A program made the translations under genes and the position numbers. 64,000 bases of DNA. It comes from an uncultured Bacteroidota bacterium. GTDB taxonomy: Bacteria; Bacteroidota; Bacteroidia; 2-12-FULL-35-15. The notes below the pieces were generated by a model. That model had not been told where the DNA came from. It worked only from the letters and a program-made list of their open reading frames with translations, and made no database searches. The DNA lies in contig CAINDA010000035.1 of NCBI GenBank assembly GCA_903847205.1, forward strand, positions 248,001-312,000, given 5' to 3'. Shown piece by piece: positions 56,493 through 64,000 of this stretch. Numbering within the stretch: position 1 is the stretch's first letter; the number at the start of each line of letters is the position of its first letter.

Positions 56493-57617
56493 ATGTATCT
56501 TAAAAAATTATCTGTTTTAAATTTTAAAAACTATTCTGAAGCTGAATTACAGTTCAGCAGCCATATCAACTGCCTTGCAGGCAATAACGGCGAAGGTAAA
56601 ACCAACGTGCTGGATGCCATTCATTACCTTTCGTTTTGCAAAAGTTTCTTTAATCCGATAGACAGCCAGAATATACTTCATGAAGCTCCGTTTTTCCTGA
56701 TTCAAGGCTGCTACCAGCTGGATGGGAAAGAAGAAGAAATATACTGCGGGCTGAAACGGAGTCAGAAAAAGCAATTCAAACGCAATAAAAAAGAATACCA
56801 GCGCCTTGCCGATCATATCGGCTTGTTTCCATTGGTAATGATTTCTCCTGCCGATTCGGAGCTTATAACAGAAGGCAGCGAAAGCCGCAGGCGCTTTATC
56901 GACAGCGTTATTGCGCAGTTCGACAGAGATTATCTCGAAAGTTTAATCAGTTATAACAAAGTGCTTTCTCATCGCAATGCACTTCTTAAACAATTTGCCG
57001 ACAGCAGGCGTTTTGATAAAGAATCTCTTGAAATATGGGATATACAGCTGATTGAATACGGTAAAAAAGGATATGAGAAACGTAAAAATTTCATCAGCAG
57101 CTTTATTCCCATTTTCCAAAAATATTATGAGCTGATTTCGGGCGGCCGTGAACAGGTGGGCATTCAATACCAGTCTCACTTGAATGAGGCCTCTTTCGAA
57201 GATGTTTTGGAAAGAGCGCTTAACCGCGACAGGGCAGTTGAATACACAACTGTGGGCATACATAAAGATGATCTTGAATTTACAATTAACGGACACAATT
57301 TAAAAAAATTCGCATCACAGGGACAGCAGAAATCATTTTTAATTGCCCTGAAATTAGCCCAATTCGATTTCATTAAAAACATAAAACAGGTAACACCTAT
57401 CCTTTTGCTGGACGATATTTATGATAAACTGGATGACCTTCGCGTGAAGCAGCTGATGGAATTAGTTTGCAGCACTAATTTCGGACAGTTATTTATAACT
57501 GATACACACCTTACCCGTTTGGCTGATTTATTTGAAACAACAGGCGCGGATTTTAAATTATTTAAAATTAATAATGGAAGTGCGGTTGAAGTAAAAAATA
57601 GGGAATTGAAAATTTAA
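56493..57617 (+). CDS. recF: DNA replication and repair protein RecF
   Basis: 374 residues. SMC-like ATPase that loads RecA at gapped DNA. Walker A GNNGEGKT at 30-37, signature 'ASQGQQKSFLIALKLAQ' near 270-286, and Walker B 'PILLLDDIYDKLDD' near 300-313. Size is normal. It is followed on the same strand by a DciA-like gene; the two are commonly neighbours in Bacteroidota. Confidence 0.95.
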   Translation: MYLKKLSVLNFKNYSEAELQFSSHINCLAGNNGEGKTNVLDAIHYLSFCKSFFNPIDSQNILHEAPFFLIQGCYQLDGKEEEIYCGLKRSQKKQFKRNKKEYQRLADHIGLFPLVMISPADSELITEGSESRRRFIDSVIAQFDRDYLESLISYNKVLSHRNALLKQFADSRRFDKESLEIWDIQLIEYGKKGYEKRKNFISSFIPIFQKYYELISGGREQVGIQYQSHLNEASFEDVLERALNRDRAVEYTTVGIHKDDLEFTINGHNLKKFASQGQQKSFLIALKLAQFDFIKNIKQVTPILLLDDIYDKLDDLRVKQLMELVCSTNFGQLFITDTHLTRLADLFETTGADFKLFKINNGSAVEVKNRELKI

Positions 57618-57692
57618 GATGAAATTATCTTTATCCAATCCCTTTCTGTTATTGCCTTGGGGAGAAAGATTGGGAGGAACTTTTTTTTATTT

Positions 57693-57756
57693 AGAACTTT
57701 CAACTATGAACTTTTAACCAACAGCATTCAAACTTTCAACTTTCAAACTTTCAAAA
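57693..57756. repeat. AACTTTCAAACTTTC word repeat
   Basis: Words GAACTTTCAACTATGAAC, ATTCAAACTTTCAACTTTC and AAACTTTC follow each other between recF and the DciA-like start. They extend the reading frame of that gene upstream but are not likely coding. Same family as 11611-11700. Confidence 0.65.
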
Positions 57757-57761
57757 AAGTA

Positions 57762-58052
57762 ATGAGCATACACAATCAACACAGCCTTAAAGATGCTATT
57801 GAACAATTATTAAAAACCTATAAACTTGACGACCGCCTTGCAGAAAACCGTTTAATCGGTTCCTGGGAAAGCGTTATGGGTGTTATGATTGCCAAGCATA
57901 CCACAGATATTTATATCAAACACAAGCAGCTTTTTGTTACACTTGATTCATCTGCTTTGCGGAATGAATTGTCATTAGCCAAATCAAAAATTATAAAAAT
58001 GCTGAATGAAGCTGCCGGACGCAGCGTTATTAATGAAGTTATTTTAAGATAA
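57762..58052 (+). CDS. DciA-like (DUF721) protein
   Basis: 96 residues from the ATG at 57762 (open frame continues to 57657 through repeat DNA). The family pattern 'LKDAIEQLLKTYKLDDRLAE' in part, 'LIGSWESVMGVMIAKHT' and 'LFVTLDSSALRNELSL' is clear. DciA loads the replicative helicase DnaB in bacteria that lack DnaC. Cytoplasmic, DNA-associated. Neighbouring recF fits a replication role. Confidence 0.85.
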   Translation: MSIHNQHSLKDAIEQLLKTYKLDDRLAENRLIGSWESVMGVMIAKHTTDIYIKHKQLFVTLDSSALRNELSLAKSKIIKMLNEAAGRSVINEVILR

Positions 58053-58061
58053 TAAAAACAG

Positions 58062-59438
58062 ATGAAATCAAAATTACAGCGGTTAATACTATTGATGTGC
58101 CTTTCATCCGCCATTGCTTCAGCACAGTCGGATTCTGCAATGATTAAAAAAATATTTAACGAAGCACTGACCAATGGAAAAAGTTATTCCAACCTTGATT
58201 ATTTAACAAATAAAATCGGCGGAAGATTAAGCGGTTCGCCCCAGGCACAGCTGGCTGTTGAATGGGCTTTTAAAGCAATGAAAGATGCCGGCGCCGACAC
58301 TGTTTATCTGCAGGAATGCATGGTGCCCCACTGGGTGCGCGGCGAAAAAGAAACTGCAAAAGTAACAGGCTCCGGCTCAAAAAAATTTAAAGAAGTTCCC
58401 ATCTGCGCTTTGGGCGGTTCCATCGCCACTCCTGCTGAAGGTATTACTGCGCAGGTGATTGAGGTGAAAAGTTTTGAAGAATTAAAAAAACTTGGTAAAG
58501 AAAATGTAACTGGTAAAATTATTTTCTTTAATCTCCCTATGGATCCTACGCAGATTGAAACTTTTAATGCATACAGCGCTGCCGTTGCACTCCGCTGGGC
58601 CGGCGCTTTAGAGGCTGCAAAATACGGTGCTGTTGGAGCGGTGGTGCGCTCCTGCACATTGGCACAGGATGATAATCCGCATACCGGGGTGATGGGCTAT
58701 AACGACAGCGTTACGAAAATACCTGCATGTGCCATCAGTACCAATGGAGCTAATTGGCTGAGTGAAAACTTGAAGACTGATAAAAATTTAAATTTTTATT
58801 TCAAGATGAGCTGCCAAACGCTGCCTGATGAAAAGTCTTACAATGTAGTAGGCGAATTGCGGGGCACCGTGAAGGCTAAAGAATATATAGTTGTGGGAGG
58901 GCACTTAGATTCATGGGATACCGGCAAAGGCGCAAACGATGACGGTTCCGGCGTTGTTCAGTGTATTGAGGTACTCCGTATTTATAAAGCTTTAGGAATA
59001 AAACCAAAATTTAATATACGTGCTGTTGCCTTTATGAACGAAGAAAACGGCGGACGCGGCGGTAAAAAATATGCAGAACTCGCAAAATTAAATGACGAAA
59101 AACATATTGCAGCAATTGAATCAGATGCCGGAAGCTTCACGCCAATGGGCTTCAGCAGTGATGCACCGCCAGCGGTAAAAGCGAAATTGAAAAGCTGGCG
59201 CCCTTTATTTGAACCTTACGGAATATATAATTTCGACCGCGACGGCGGCGGTTCCGATATTGAGCCGTTGAAAAAATCGGGTGTTCCCCTGATAGAATTG
59301 ATGCCCGATTCACAGCGTTATTTCGATTACCATCACACGCCGATTGATGTTTTCGAAAATGTAAATAAACGTGAGCTGGAATTAGGCGGTGCAGCAATGG
59401 CTGCCCTGATTTGGATGATATCACAATATGGTATGTAA
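58062..59438 (+). CDS. Secreted M28-family zinc aminopeptidase
   Basis: 458 residues. Signal peptide 1-21 (ends ASAQ). Resembles carboxypeptidase Q-like M28 enzymes, with a PA-type insert (about 120-250) and the dinuclear zinc site: 'GGHLDSWD' (H281, D283), 'NDDGSG' (292-297), 'MNEENGG' (E327/E328), D355 in 'ESDAGSF' and a late histidine in 'YHHTPIDV'. Cleaves amino acids or dipeptides from peptides in the periplasm or outside. Only 9 bases after the DciA-like gene, so it may be co-transcribed. Confidence 0.9.
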   Translation: MKSKLQRLILLMCLSSAIASAQSDSAMIKKIFNEALTNGKSYSNLDYLTNKIGGRLSGSPQAQLAVEWAFKAMKDAGADTVYLQECMVPHWVRGEKETAKVTGSGSKKFKEVPICALGGSIATPAEGITAQVIEVKSFEELKKLGKENVTGKIIFFNLPMDPTQIETFNAYSAAVALRWAGALEAAKYGAVGAVVRSCTLAQDDNPHTGVMGYNDSVTKIPACAISTNGANWLSENLKTDKNLNFYFKMSCQTLPDEKSYNVVGELRGTVKAKEYIVVGGHLDSWDTGKGANDDGSGVVQCIEVLRIYKALGIKPKFNIRAVAFMNEENGGRGGKKYAELAKLNDEKHIAAIESDAGSFTPMGFSSDAPPAVKAKLKSWRPLFEPYGIYNFDRDGGGSDIEPLKKSGVPLIELMPDSQRYFDYHHTPIDVFENVNKRELELGGAAMAALIWMISQYGM

Positions 59439-59548
59439 GTTTAATAATTTGTCCTTTTATTTTTTTCTGAATTTGAATTTTATACCGTTTTCTTTCATAC
59501 CTATCAATTGCCCCGTGCTGTTGAATGTAATGGATTAAATAAGAAACA

Positions 59549-60037
59549 ATGACAGCAAAAAAACTTTTCAGTACTCTTTTTATTATCACTGCAATTACTG
59601 CGGGTATTTGGTTTAACAAAGCTTTTAAAACAGTTCCTGCATTACCAGCTTATGAAAATAATTTAATAAACGAACAGAGTAAACCTGTTAAAATAGCCGA
59701 TTTTAAAGGGCAGTATGTACTTGTCAGTTATTTTCAAACCTGGTGCGGCGACTGTATAAAAGAGCTGCCTCAAATTGATATACTTCAGACTAAACTCGGG
59801 AGGAATAAATTAAAAGTGCTGATGGTTTCGGATGAGGGATTGGAAAAAATAATCCGGTTCAAAGAAAAATTCTGTAATACATTGGAGTATTATCAATCTC
59901 AGAAACCTCTGAATGAGCAAAGCATCCGGGTATTCCCTACTACTTATTTATTAAACAAAGAGGGAATTGTAATAATGAGCAGACTGAATACATTTGATTG
60001 GAGCAGTGCTGAAGTAATCAGCAAGTGCGCTGATTAA
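59549..60037 (+). CDS. Membrane-anchored thioredoxin-like protein (TlpA type)
   Basis: 162 residues. One N-terminal membrane anchor (about 7-22), then a thioredoxin fold with active site WCGDC (C66, C69) in 'YFQTWCGDCIKELPQID' and the cis-proline region 'VFPTTYLLNKEG'. TlpA/ResA-like proteins reduce or oxidise cysteines in the periplasm. It is shorter than many relatives, and partners are not shown. Confidence 0.88.
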   Translation: MTAKKLFSTLFIITAITAGIWFNKAFKTVPALPAYENNLINEQSKPVKIADFKGQYVLVSYFQTWCGDCIKELPQIDILQTKLGRNKLKVLMVSDEGLEKIIRFKEKFCNTLEYYQSQKPLNEQSIRVFPTTYLLNKEGIVIMSRLNTFDWSSAEVISKCAD

Positions 60038-60102
60038 GCAGATTCATTAGATTCAAAAACAAATTATTAATTTTCCGGAACTGCTGGTATAATAATTCCA
60101 GA

Positions 60103-61485
60103 TTAATAAAGGCCTACTTTGAAAATCTGATGTTCATTTTTAGAAACAATTTCCATAAAAAAAACACCACCCCCCAAACCTGCTGTATTAAAGAGCCAAT
60201 CAGCTGAATTATTCACTGTTTTATATTCGTTCTGAGCAGCAATCTTCCCCGATTCATCTCTCAATATTATTTTGTAAACTTCGTCGGGCAGACTTTCTCC
60301 TTTGATGTGTATCAGTCTGCTGGAAGGGTTAGGAAAAATAGTGAAATTAATTTTTCGTGAAGAAACTGATGCTGCATCTGTTGTATTAGATTTGGTAACA
60401 GCAAGTTTCAAACATACAGGCAGATGGTTGCTCATACTAAAAAGTGCATTTAACACGGGGGAAGGAACGGAAGTATTTACGGGTGCATCAGTGAGACCTA
60501 AATTGGTATGATTGCCATCCTGCCCGATTACTTTGTATGAACCCGGTACATAGGCAACAGAATTTAATCCCTGCATAACAGGCTGTGTACAGAGGATGTG
60601 AACAAAGCGCGTGCTTATGCCGCCTGAAGCACCGCAGTCGCCGGGATCAGTCATACGGGTATCTTCCGTAAGGTAATCTGCAAAAGCTGCCGGGTTATTT
60701 GCCCAATTGCCTAATTGATTTACAGGGTCATAAAATTTTGTATTAACATTCGAAGAGTTTATCATATCCTGAAAGCAGGCTTCTGTAGAGGACTGTACAT
60801 TAAAATCACCCATAAAAAAATAATTGCCCGGAGCCGATACATGCGAATTAAGCCACGTCATTGCTCCTCCAATTTCTGCAGCTCTGTTACTTGCATTGCT
60901 GCTTCCTGATTTATCATGAACAAGTACAACATGAATAAAAACTGTGTCGTGAGTAACAGCAAGGTTTTGATCTTTGTAAAACAAAGTATGAAGACTGATA
61001 TCGCTGATGTTGGCATCAGCAGAATAAATAACGGTGGTGCTTACAAATCCAAATTTTGCTGTTTTAAAGTAGAGCATATTTTCTTTTGTATAGCCCGAAA
61101 CATTTGTGAATTGCGAATGTCCGTAACAGCCTAAACAGACTGAATCCAGAACATTGTGAACGATTGCATTGGTTGTGAAAGAAGACGGGCTTGCATCCAT
61201 TTTTACCAGCCCTAGTATATCGGGATTTTCATAACGGAGAATCGTTTTTAGATATTGGTCTTTATTTGCTGTAATCAATCCGGGGCAGCTGGATGTAGCC
61301 GGGAATCCATAGTTGAGGACATTATAGGTCATTATCTTTACAGTATCCTTCAGCACCTGGGCATCAGACAAAGAAAAAATAAAAAGTAAAAGAAGGATTA
61401 TACTGCAGGAAAGTTTTGTTTTCGGAAATGAATATCCCTTTGTAAGTTTTTCAGAATCAGTAATTGGTTTGGCAGCTATTAACAA
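60103..61485 (-). CDS. Secreted endonuclease/exonuclease/phosphatase-family protein, T9SS type A
   Basis: 460 residues. A 25-residue N-terminal extension precedes the signal core (SIILLLLFIFSLSDAQ, cleavage near 42). The EEP fold is shown by 'TYNVLNYG' (first strand, N), 'YFFMGDFNVQSS' (GDFN) and 'SNHLPVCLKL' (NH) with metal-binding residues kept; the usual SDH is replaced by SNH. A type A sorting domain closes it ('TIFPNPSSRLIHIKG', 'GGVFFMEIVS'). Extracellular phosphodiesterase or nuclease; substrate unknown. Confidence 0.85.
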   Translation of the reverse strand: MLIAAKPITDSEKLTKGYSFPKTKLSCSIILLLLFIFSLSDAQVLKDTVKIMTYNVLNYGFPATSSCPGLITANKDQYLKTILRYENPDILGLVKMDASPSSFTTNAIVHNVLDSVCLGCYGHSQFTNVSGYTKENMLYFKTAKFGFVSTTVIYSADANISDISLHTLFYKDQNLAVTHDTVFIHVVLVHDKSGSSNASNRAAEIGGAMTWLNSHVSAPGNYFFMGDFNVQSSTEACFQDMINSSNVNTKFYDPVNQLGNWANNPAAFADYLTEDTRMTDPGDCGASGGISTRFVHILCTQPVMQGLNSVAYVPGSYKVIGQDGNHTNLGLTDAPVNTSVPSPVLNALFSMSNHLPVCLKLAVTKSNTTDAASVSSRKINFTIFPNPSSRLIHIKGESLPDEVYKIILRDESGKIAAQNEYKTVNNSADWLFNTAGLGGGVFFMEIVSKNEHQIFKVGLY

Positions 61486-61584
61486 TTTAGTTTCATTTTT
61501 GTTAGTTGATAGTTTTTAGTTGATAGATGCACATTGTCTATTGCTATTTGGATATTGCAAATTCCTTATTCTTAAAGTACAAAA

Positions 61585-62517
61585 TTATTTCCCGTTTGCT
61601 TCCTGCACGGTTCCTGCAACTTTAAGGGCTGCAACCTTAGGTTTCAAATAATCTATGATTGAAATATATCCTTTATCCTCGGCAATTTTTAAAGGCGTTT
61701 CACCGGTATTGTTTTTAGCTAAAACATCTGCTCCTTTTTCAACAAAAAATATTACCAAATCTAATTTTCCGGCCTGTGCCGCAATGTGAAGCGGAGTGTT
61801 CCCGCCATCGTCTTTATCGGTAATCTGACCGCCTTTATTTAAAAAACAATCCACCAATTCACGATCGGGAGCATATTTATCTTTATCTAATTTTTCTGAG
61901 GATGCAAACATAACCGATTTATGCAAAGGGAAAAAAGGAGCCAGTGTAGAATAGTTTGTTCCCTTGCTTATTAATAGGTTTATAATATCAACACGTGAAT
62001 TTTCAATAGCAATTTCAAGCGGAGAAGCGGCTAAATTGCTGCTGTCGAGCGAAGCTAAAGATGGATTTTTTTTGATTGCTGATTCCACCATTGCAATATT
62101 GCCTTCTTTGATGTATTCTAAAAATTTATTATCCGAAAGAAATGTAAATTCAACAGCTGGAGTTGACCCTGCAGCAGCATCAACTGTTTTTTTGAAAGTT
62201 GATTTTTTATCTAAAGTTACAGCCTCAAGAGTGTTTTCGCCCGACATCAGCACAACAGGCATTGCTTTAAACGCTTTCACATCAATGGCCTTGACAGCAC
62301 CGTTAATTTTAACTGTACAGTCGATATCAGCAACTATTGTTGCTTTTACCGGCACCTTCTTTTTATCAACTTTAGCCGCTGGTTTAGCTCCTGCCTTAGC
62401 CGCAGGTGCTGCTGTTTTTGCTTTTTTTGCCCCCTGCCCTTCTGAAATTTGAATTATAACAAATAAACAGGCAATTGTTGTAAAGGCATACTTATAGAAT
62501 GTACTTTTTTTTATCAT
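61585..62517 (-). CDS. Ankyrin-repeat protein, exported
   Basis: 310 residues. Signal peptide 1-27, then an alanine/lysine-rich segment (30-55), a small beta domain (60-125) and about four ankyrin repeats (130-290), best seen in 'DGGNTPLHIAAQAGKLDLV' and 'NTGETPLKIAEDKGYISII'. No enzymatic domain. Likely a periplasmic protein-binding scaffold. Unknown partner. Confidence 0.82.
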   Translation of the reverse strand: MIKKSTFYKYAFTTIACLFVIIQISEGQGAKKAKTAAPAAKAGAKPAAKVDKKKVPVKATIVADIDCTVKINGAVKAIDVKAFKAMPVVLMSGENTLEAVTLDKKSTFKKTVDAAAGSTPAVEFTFLSDNKFLEYIKEGNIAMVESAIKKNPSLASLDSSNLAASPLEIAIENSRVDIINLLISKGTNYSTLAPFFPLHKSVMFASSEKLDKDKYAPDRELVDCFLNKGGQITDKDDGGNTPLHIAAQAGKLDLVIFFVEKGADVLAKNNTGETPLKIAEDKGYISIIDYLKPKVAALKVAGTVQEANGK

Positions 62518-62649
62518 GGCTTTTTTATCCTGGAATTTTTTGAGCAGTCAAAGATAGGCTATTAAGCGATTTAAGACCAGCTTTAAGCAAAAAAAATATA
62601 CGGCTGGCGAACTCTCATCATTACCGGATGCTGGTTCCAATTTGTTTGT

Positions 62650-62657
62650 TAATTTTG
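62650..62657 (+). promoter_or_regulatory. Possible -7 box of the ABC permease gene
   Basis: TAATTTTG matches TAnnTTTG exactly, 84 bases before the ATG at 62741. No TTTG -33 element was found at the normal distance. Confidence 0.3.
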
Positions 62658-62740
62658 CGGACCGCATTGCGGATTATTAATTTCAGCAGATTATAGTACA
62701 TTGCAGCATTGTTAAATTGCCGGATTTTTTAAATTATTAA

Positions 62741-63982
62741 ATGGCTTCATTTATAAAAGAAAATATAAAATTATCTCTCAGCTCCATCCGGGCGCAGTTA
62801 TTACGAACCACCCTTACCGTTTTAATTATTTCTATCGGGATTATGGCCCTTGTGGGCATCCTCACGGCTATTGATGCTATCAAATCTTCTATCAACAGCA
62901 ATTTCACAAGCATGGGCGCCAATACATTTACTATCCGCAACCGCGAAATGGACTTACGCATCGGTGAAAACGGCAGGAAGCCGAAACACTTTAAAAATAT
63001 AACCTACGAAGAAGCGGTGCGTTTTACAAAAGATTATTCGTTTCCTGCTGTGCCTTCGGTTTCTACAAGGGCATCGGGTGCAGGTACAATGAAGTATGCA
63101 TCAAAAAAAACCAACCCTAATATCCGCGTTTTCGGTTCTGATGAAAACTACCTTGCAACATCAGGCTATGAATTAGACCGGGGGCGTAATTTTTCGGCGC
63201 AGGAAGTGCTTTACGGCAATCATGTTGTACTTCTCGGGAAAGATGTGGTAGATGCTTTATTTACAAAAAAAGAAGACCCGATTGATAAAATAATAACCAT
63301 AGGAAGCGGGAAATATAAAGTTATCGGGACATTGAAATCAAAGGGCAACAGCTCGGGTTTCGGAGGAGATAAGGTGGGCATCCTTACATTAAATAATGTG
63401 CGCCAGTATTTTTCGGTGCCCAACATGACCTTCACGATAAGTGTGCTTACAGATAATGCACAGCTTATGGATGCTGCTATCAGCGAAGCAATGGGTACAT
63501 TCAGGGTTATCCGCCAGGTGCGCATTGGCGAAGAAAACAATTTCGAAATAACTAAAAGCGATAACCTTGCAAATATGCTGATTGGTTTAATAGGGAAAGC
63601 AACTACCGGCGCTACAATTATTGGAGTAATAACACTTTTGGGAGCTGCCATAGGTTTAATGAATATAATGCTTGTTTCGGTTACAGAGCGTACCCGCGAA
63701 ATAGGCATCCGAAAGGCAATTGGCGCAACAAAAAAAGCAATACGCGGTCAGTTTTTAGTGGAAGCTGTTGTAATCTGCCAGATAGGCGGCCTGCTCGGAA
63801 TTATACTGGGAATGGCTATCGGCAATCTCATCTCATTTCAGCTTGGCGTGGGCTTTATAGTACCCTGGGTATGGATTATCAGCGGTATTATTCTTTGTAT
63901 GTTTGTCGGGTTATCAGCAGGATTATACCCGGCTGTGAAGGCTTCTAAACTTGACCCTATTGATGCGCTAAGGTTTGAATAA
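62741..63982 (+). CDS. MacB-type ABC transporter permease
   Basis: 413 residues. N-terminal membrane helix (about 20-45, 'LRTTLTVLIISIGIMALVGI'), a large periplasmic MacB_PCD domain (50-275) and three C-terminal helices of the FtsX fold (about 285-400), with the conserved 'VTERTREIGIRKAIGA' loop and the 'PAVKASKLDPIDALRFE' tail. Such permeases with a separate ATPase export lipoproteins, peptides or drugs; the ATPase is probably just outside the window. Complete at both ends. Confidence 0.92.
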   Translation: MASFIKENIKLSLSSIRAQLLRTTLTVLIISIGIMALVGILTAIDAIKSSINSNFTSMGANTFTIRNREMDLRIGENGRKPKHFKNITYEEAVRFTKDYSFPAVPSVSTRASGAGTMKYASKKTNPNIRVFGSDENYLATSGYELDRGRNFSAQEVLYGNHVVLLGKDVVDALFTKKEDPIDKIITIGSGKYKVIGTLKSKGNSSGFGGDKVGILTLNNVRQYFSVPNMTFTISVLTDNAQLMDAAISEAMGTFRVIRQVRIGEENNFEITKSDNLANMLIGLIGKATTGATIIGVITLLGAAIGLMNIMLVSVTERTREIGIRKAIGATKKAIRGQFLVEAVVICQIGGLLGIILGMAIGNLISFQLGVGFIVPWVWIISGIILCMFVGLSAGLYPAVKASKLDPIDALRFE

Positions 63983-64000
63983 AACTGTTTACAATTGGTG

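Noticed and set aside
57657-57761. N-terminal extension of the DciA-like protein
   Set aside because: Encoded by AACTTTC repeat words; family members start at the ATG at 57762.

Overview
The window is AT-rich and reads as chromosome of a free-living member of the Bacteroidota. The evidence is many secreted proteins ending in type IX secretion (T9SS) sorting domains (type A 'YPNP' tails and type B gliding-motility C-terminal domains), SprB and PKD repeats, choice-of-anchor L proteins, and promoters of the Bacteroidota pattern (TTTG, about 20 nt, TAnnTTTG). No rRNA, tRNA, CRISPR array, integrase, transposase or phage gene was seen, and the T9SS machinery itself is not here. I cannot name a genus.

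Layout. 0-9 kb: a signalling region with two TPR-membrane-SpoIIE/PP2C phosphatases (the first cut by the window edge), small envelope proteins, and a convergent operon of a SiaB-like kinase carrying two kinase domains in one chain plus the SiaC-like phosphoprotein. Together they look like a phosphatase/kinase/substrate partner-switching module. 9-15.3 kb: a LuxE-like acyl-protein synthetase, a lipoprotein, an M23 peptidase, dxr, rseP and a secreted hypothetical protein. 15.4-25 kb: large T9SS cargo (SprB repeats; LamG-PKD; SBBP propeller). 25-33.5 kb: a SET-domain protein, an unrecognised 342-residue protein, a 42-bp tandem array, a frameshifted beta-helix surface protein, a translationally coupled SPFH / NAD-kinase-like pair and an L,D-transpeptidase-like protein. 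33.5-43.2 kb: three consecutive large T9SS type B proteins sharing their C-terminal halves. 43.4-64 kb: mostly housekeeping genes (hemF, a LysM/binding-protein fusion, guaA, an oligopeptide-binding lipoprotein, MBOAT, DivIC/FtsB-like, ribH, a YfgM-like TPR protein, recF, a DciA-like protein, an M28 peptidase, a thioredoxin-like protein, an ABC permease), a third, frameshifted SpoIIE phosphatase, and secreted nuclease-like and ankyrin proteins.

Two patterns run across the window. First, at least four genes are broken by a one-base change at a homopolymer run (A8, G11, A11, A5). Three of these encode surface or secreted proteins and one a membrane phosphatase; either slipped-strand variation or sequencing error could explain them. 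Second, the intergenic DNA carries many small repeat families without any transposase: two copies of a ~200-bp inverted-repeat element, a 167-bp element with 17-bp terminal inverted repeats, an eight-unit 42-bp array, and several short-word families (GGGATTTGCAATCCC; AACTTTCAAACTTT; AATTTGATAATTTGATAA; AAGTATAAAGTACAAAG; CCTCACCCCCAGCCCC). Some of these run into the start or end of reading frames and appear to supply part of a protein.

All functional calls are by reading motifs and remembered family features; no database search was possible.
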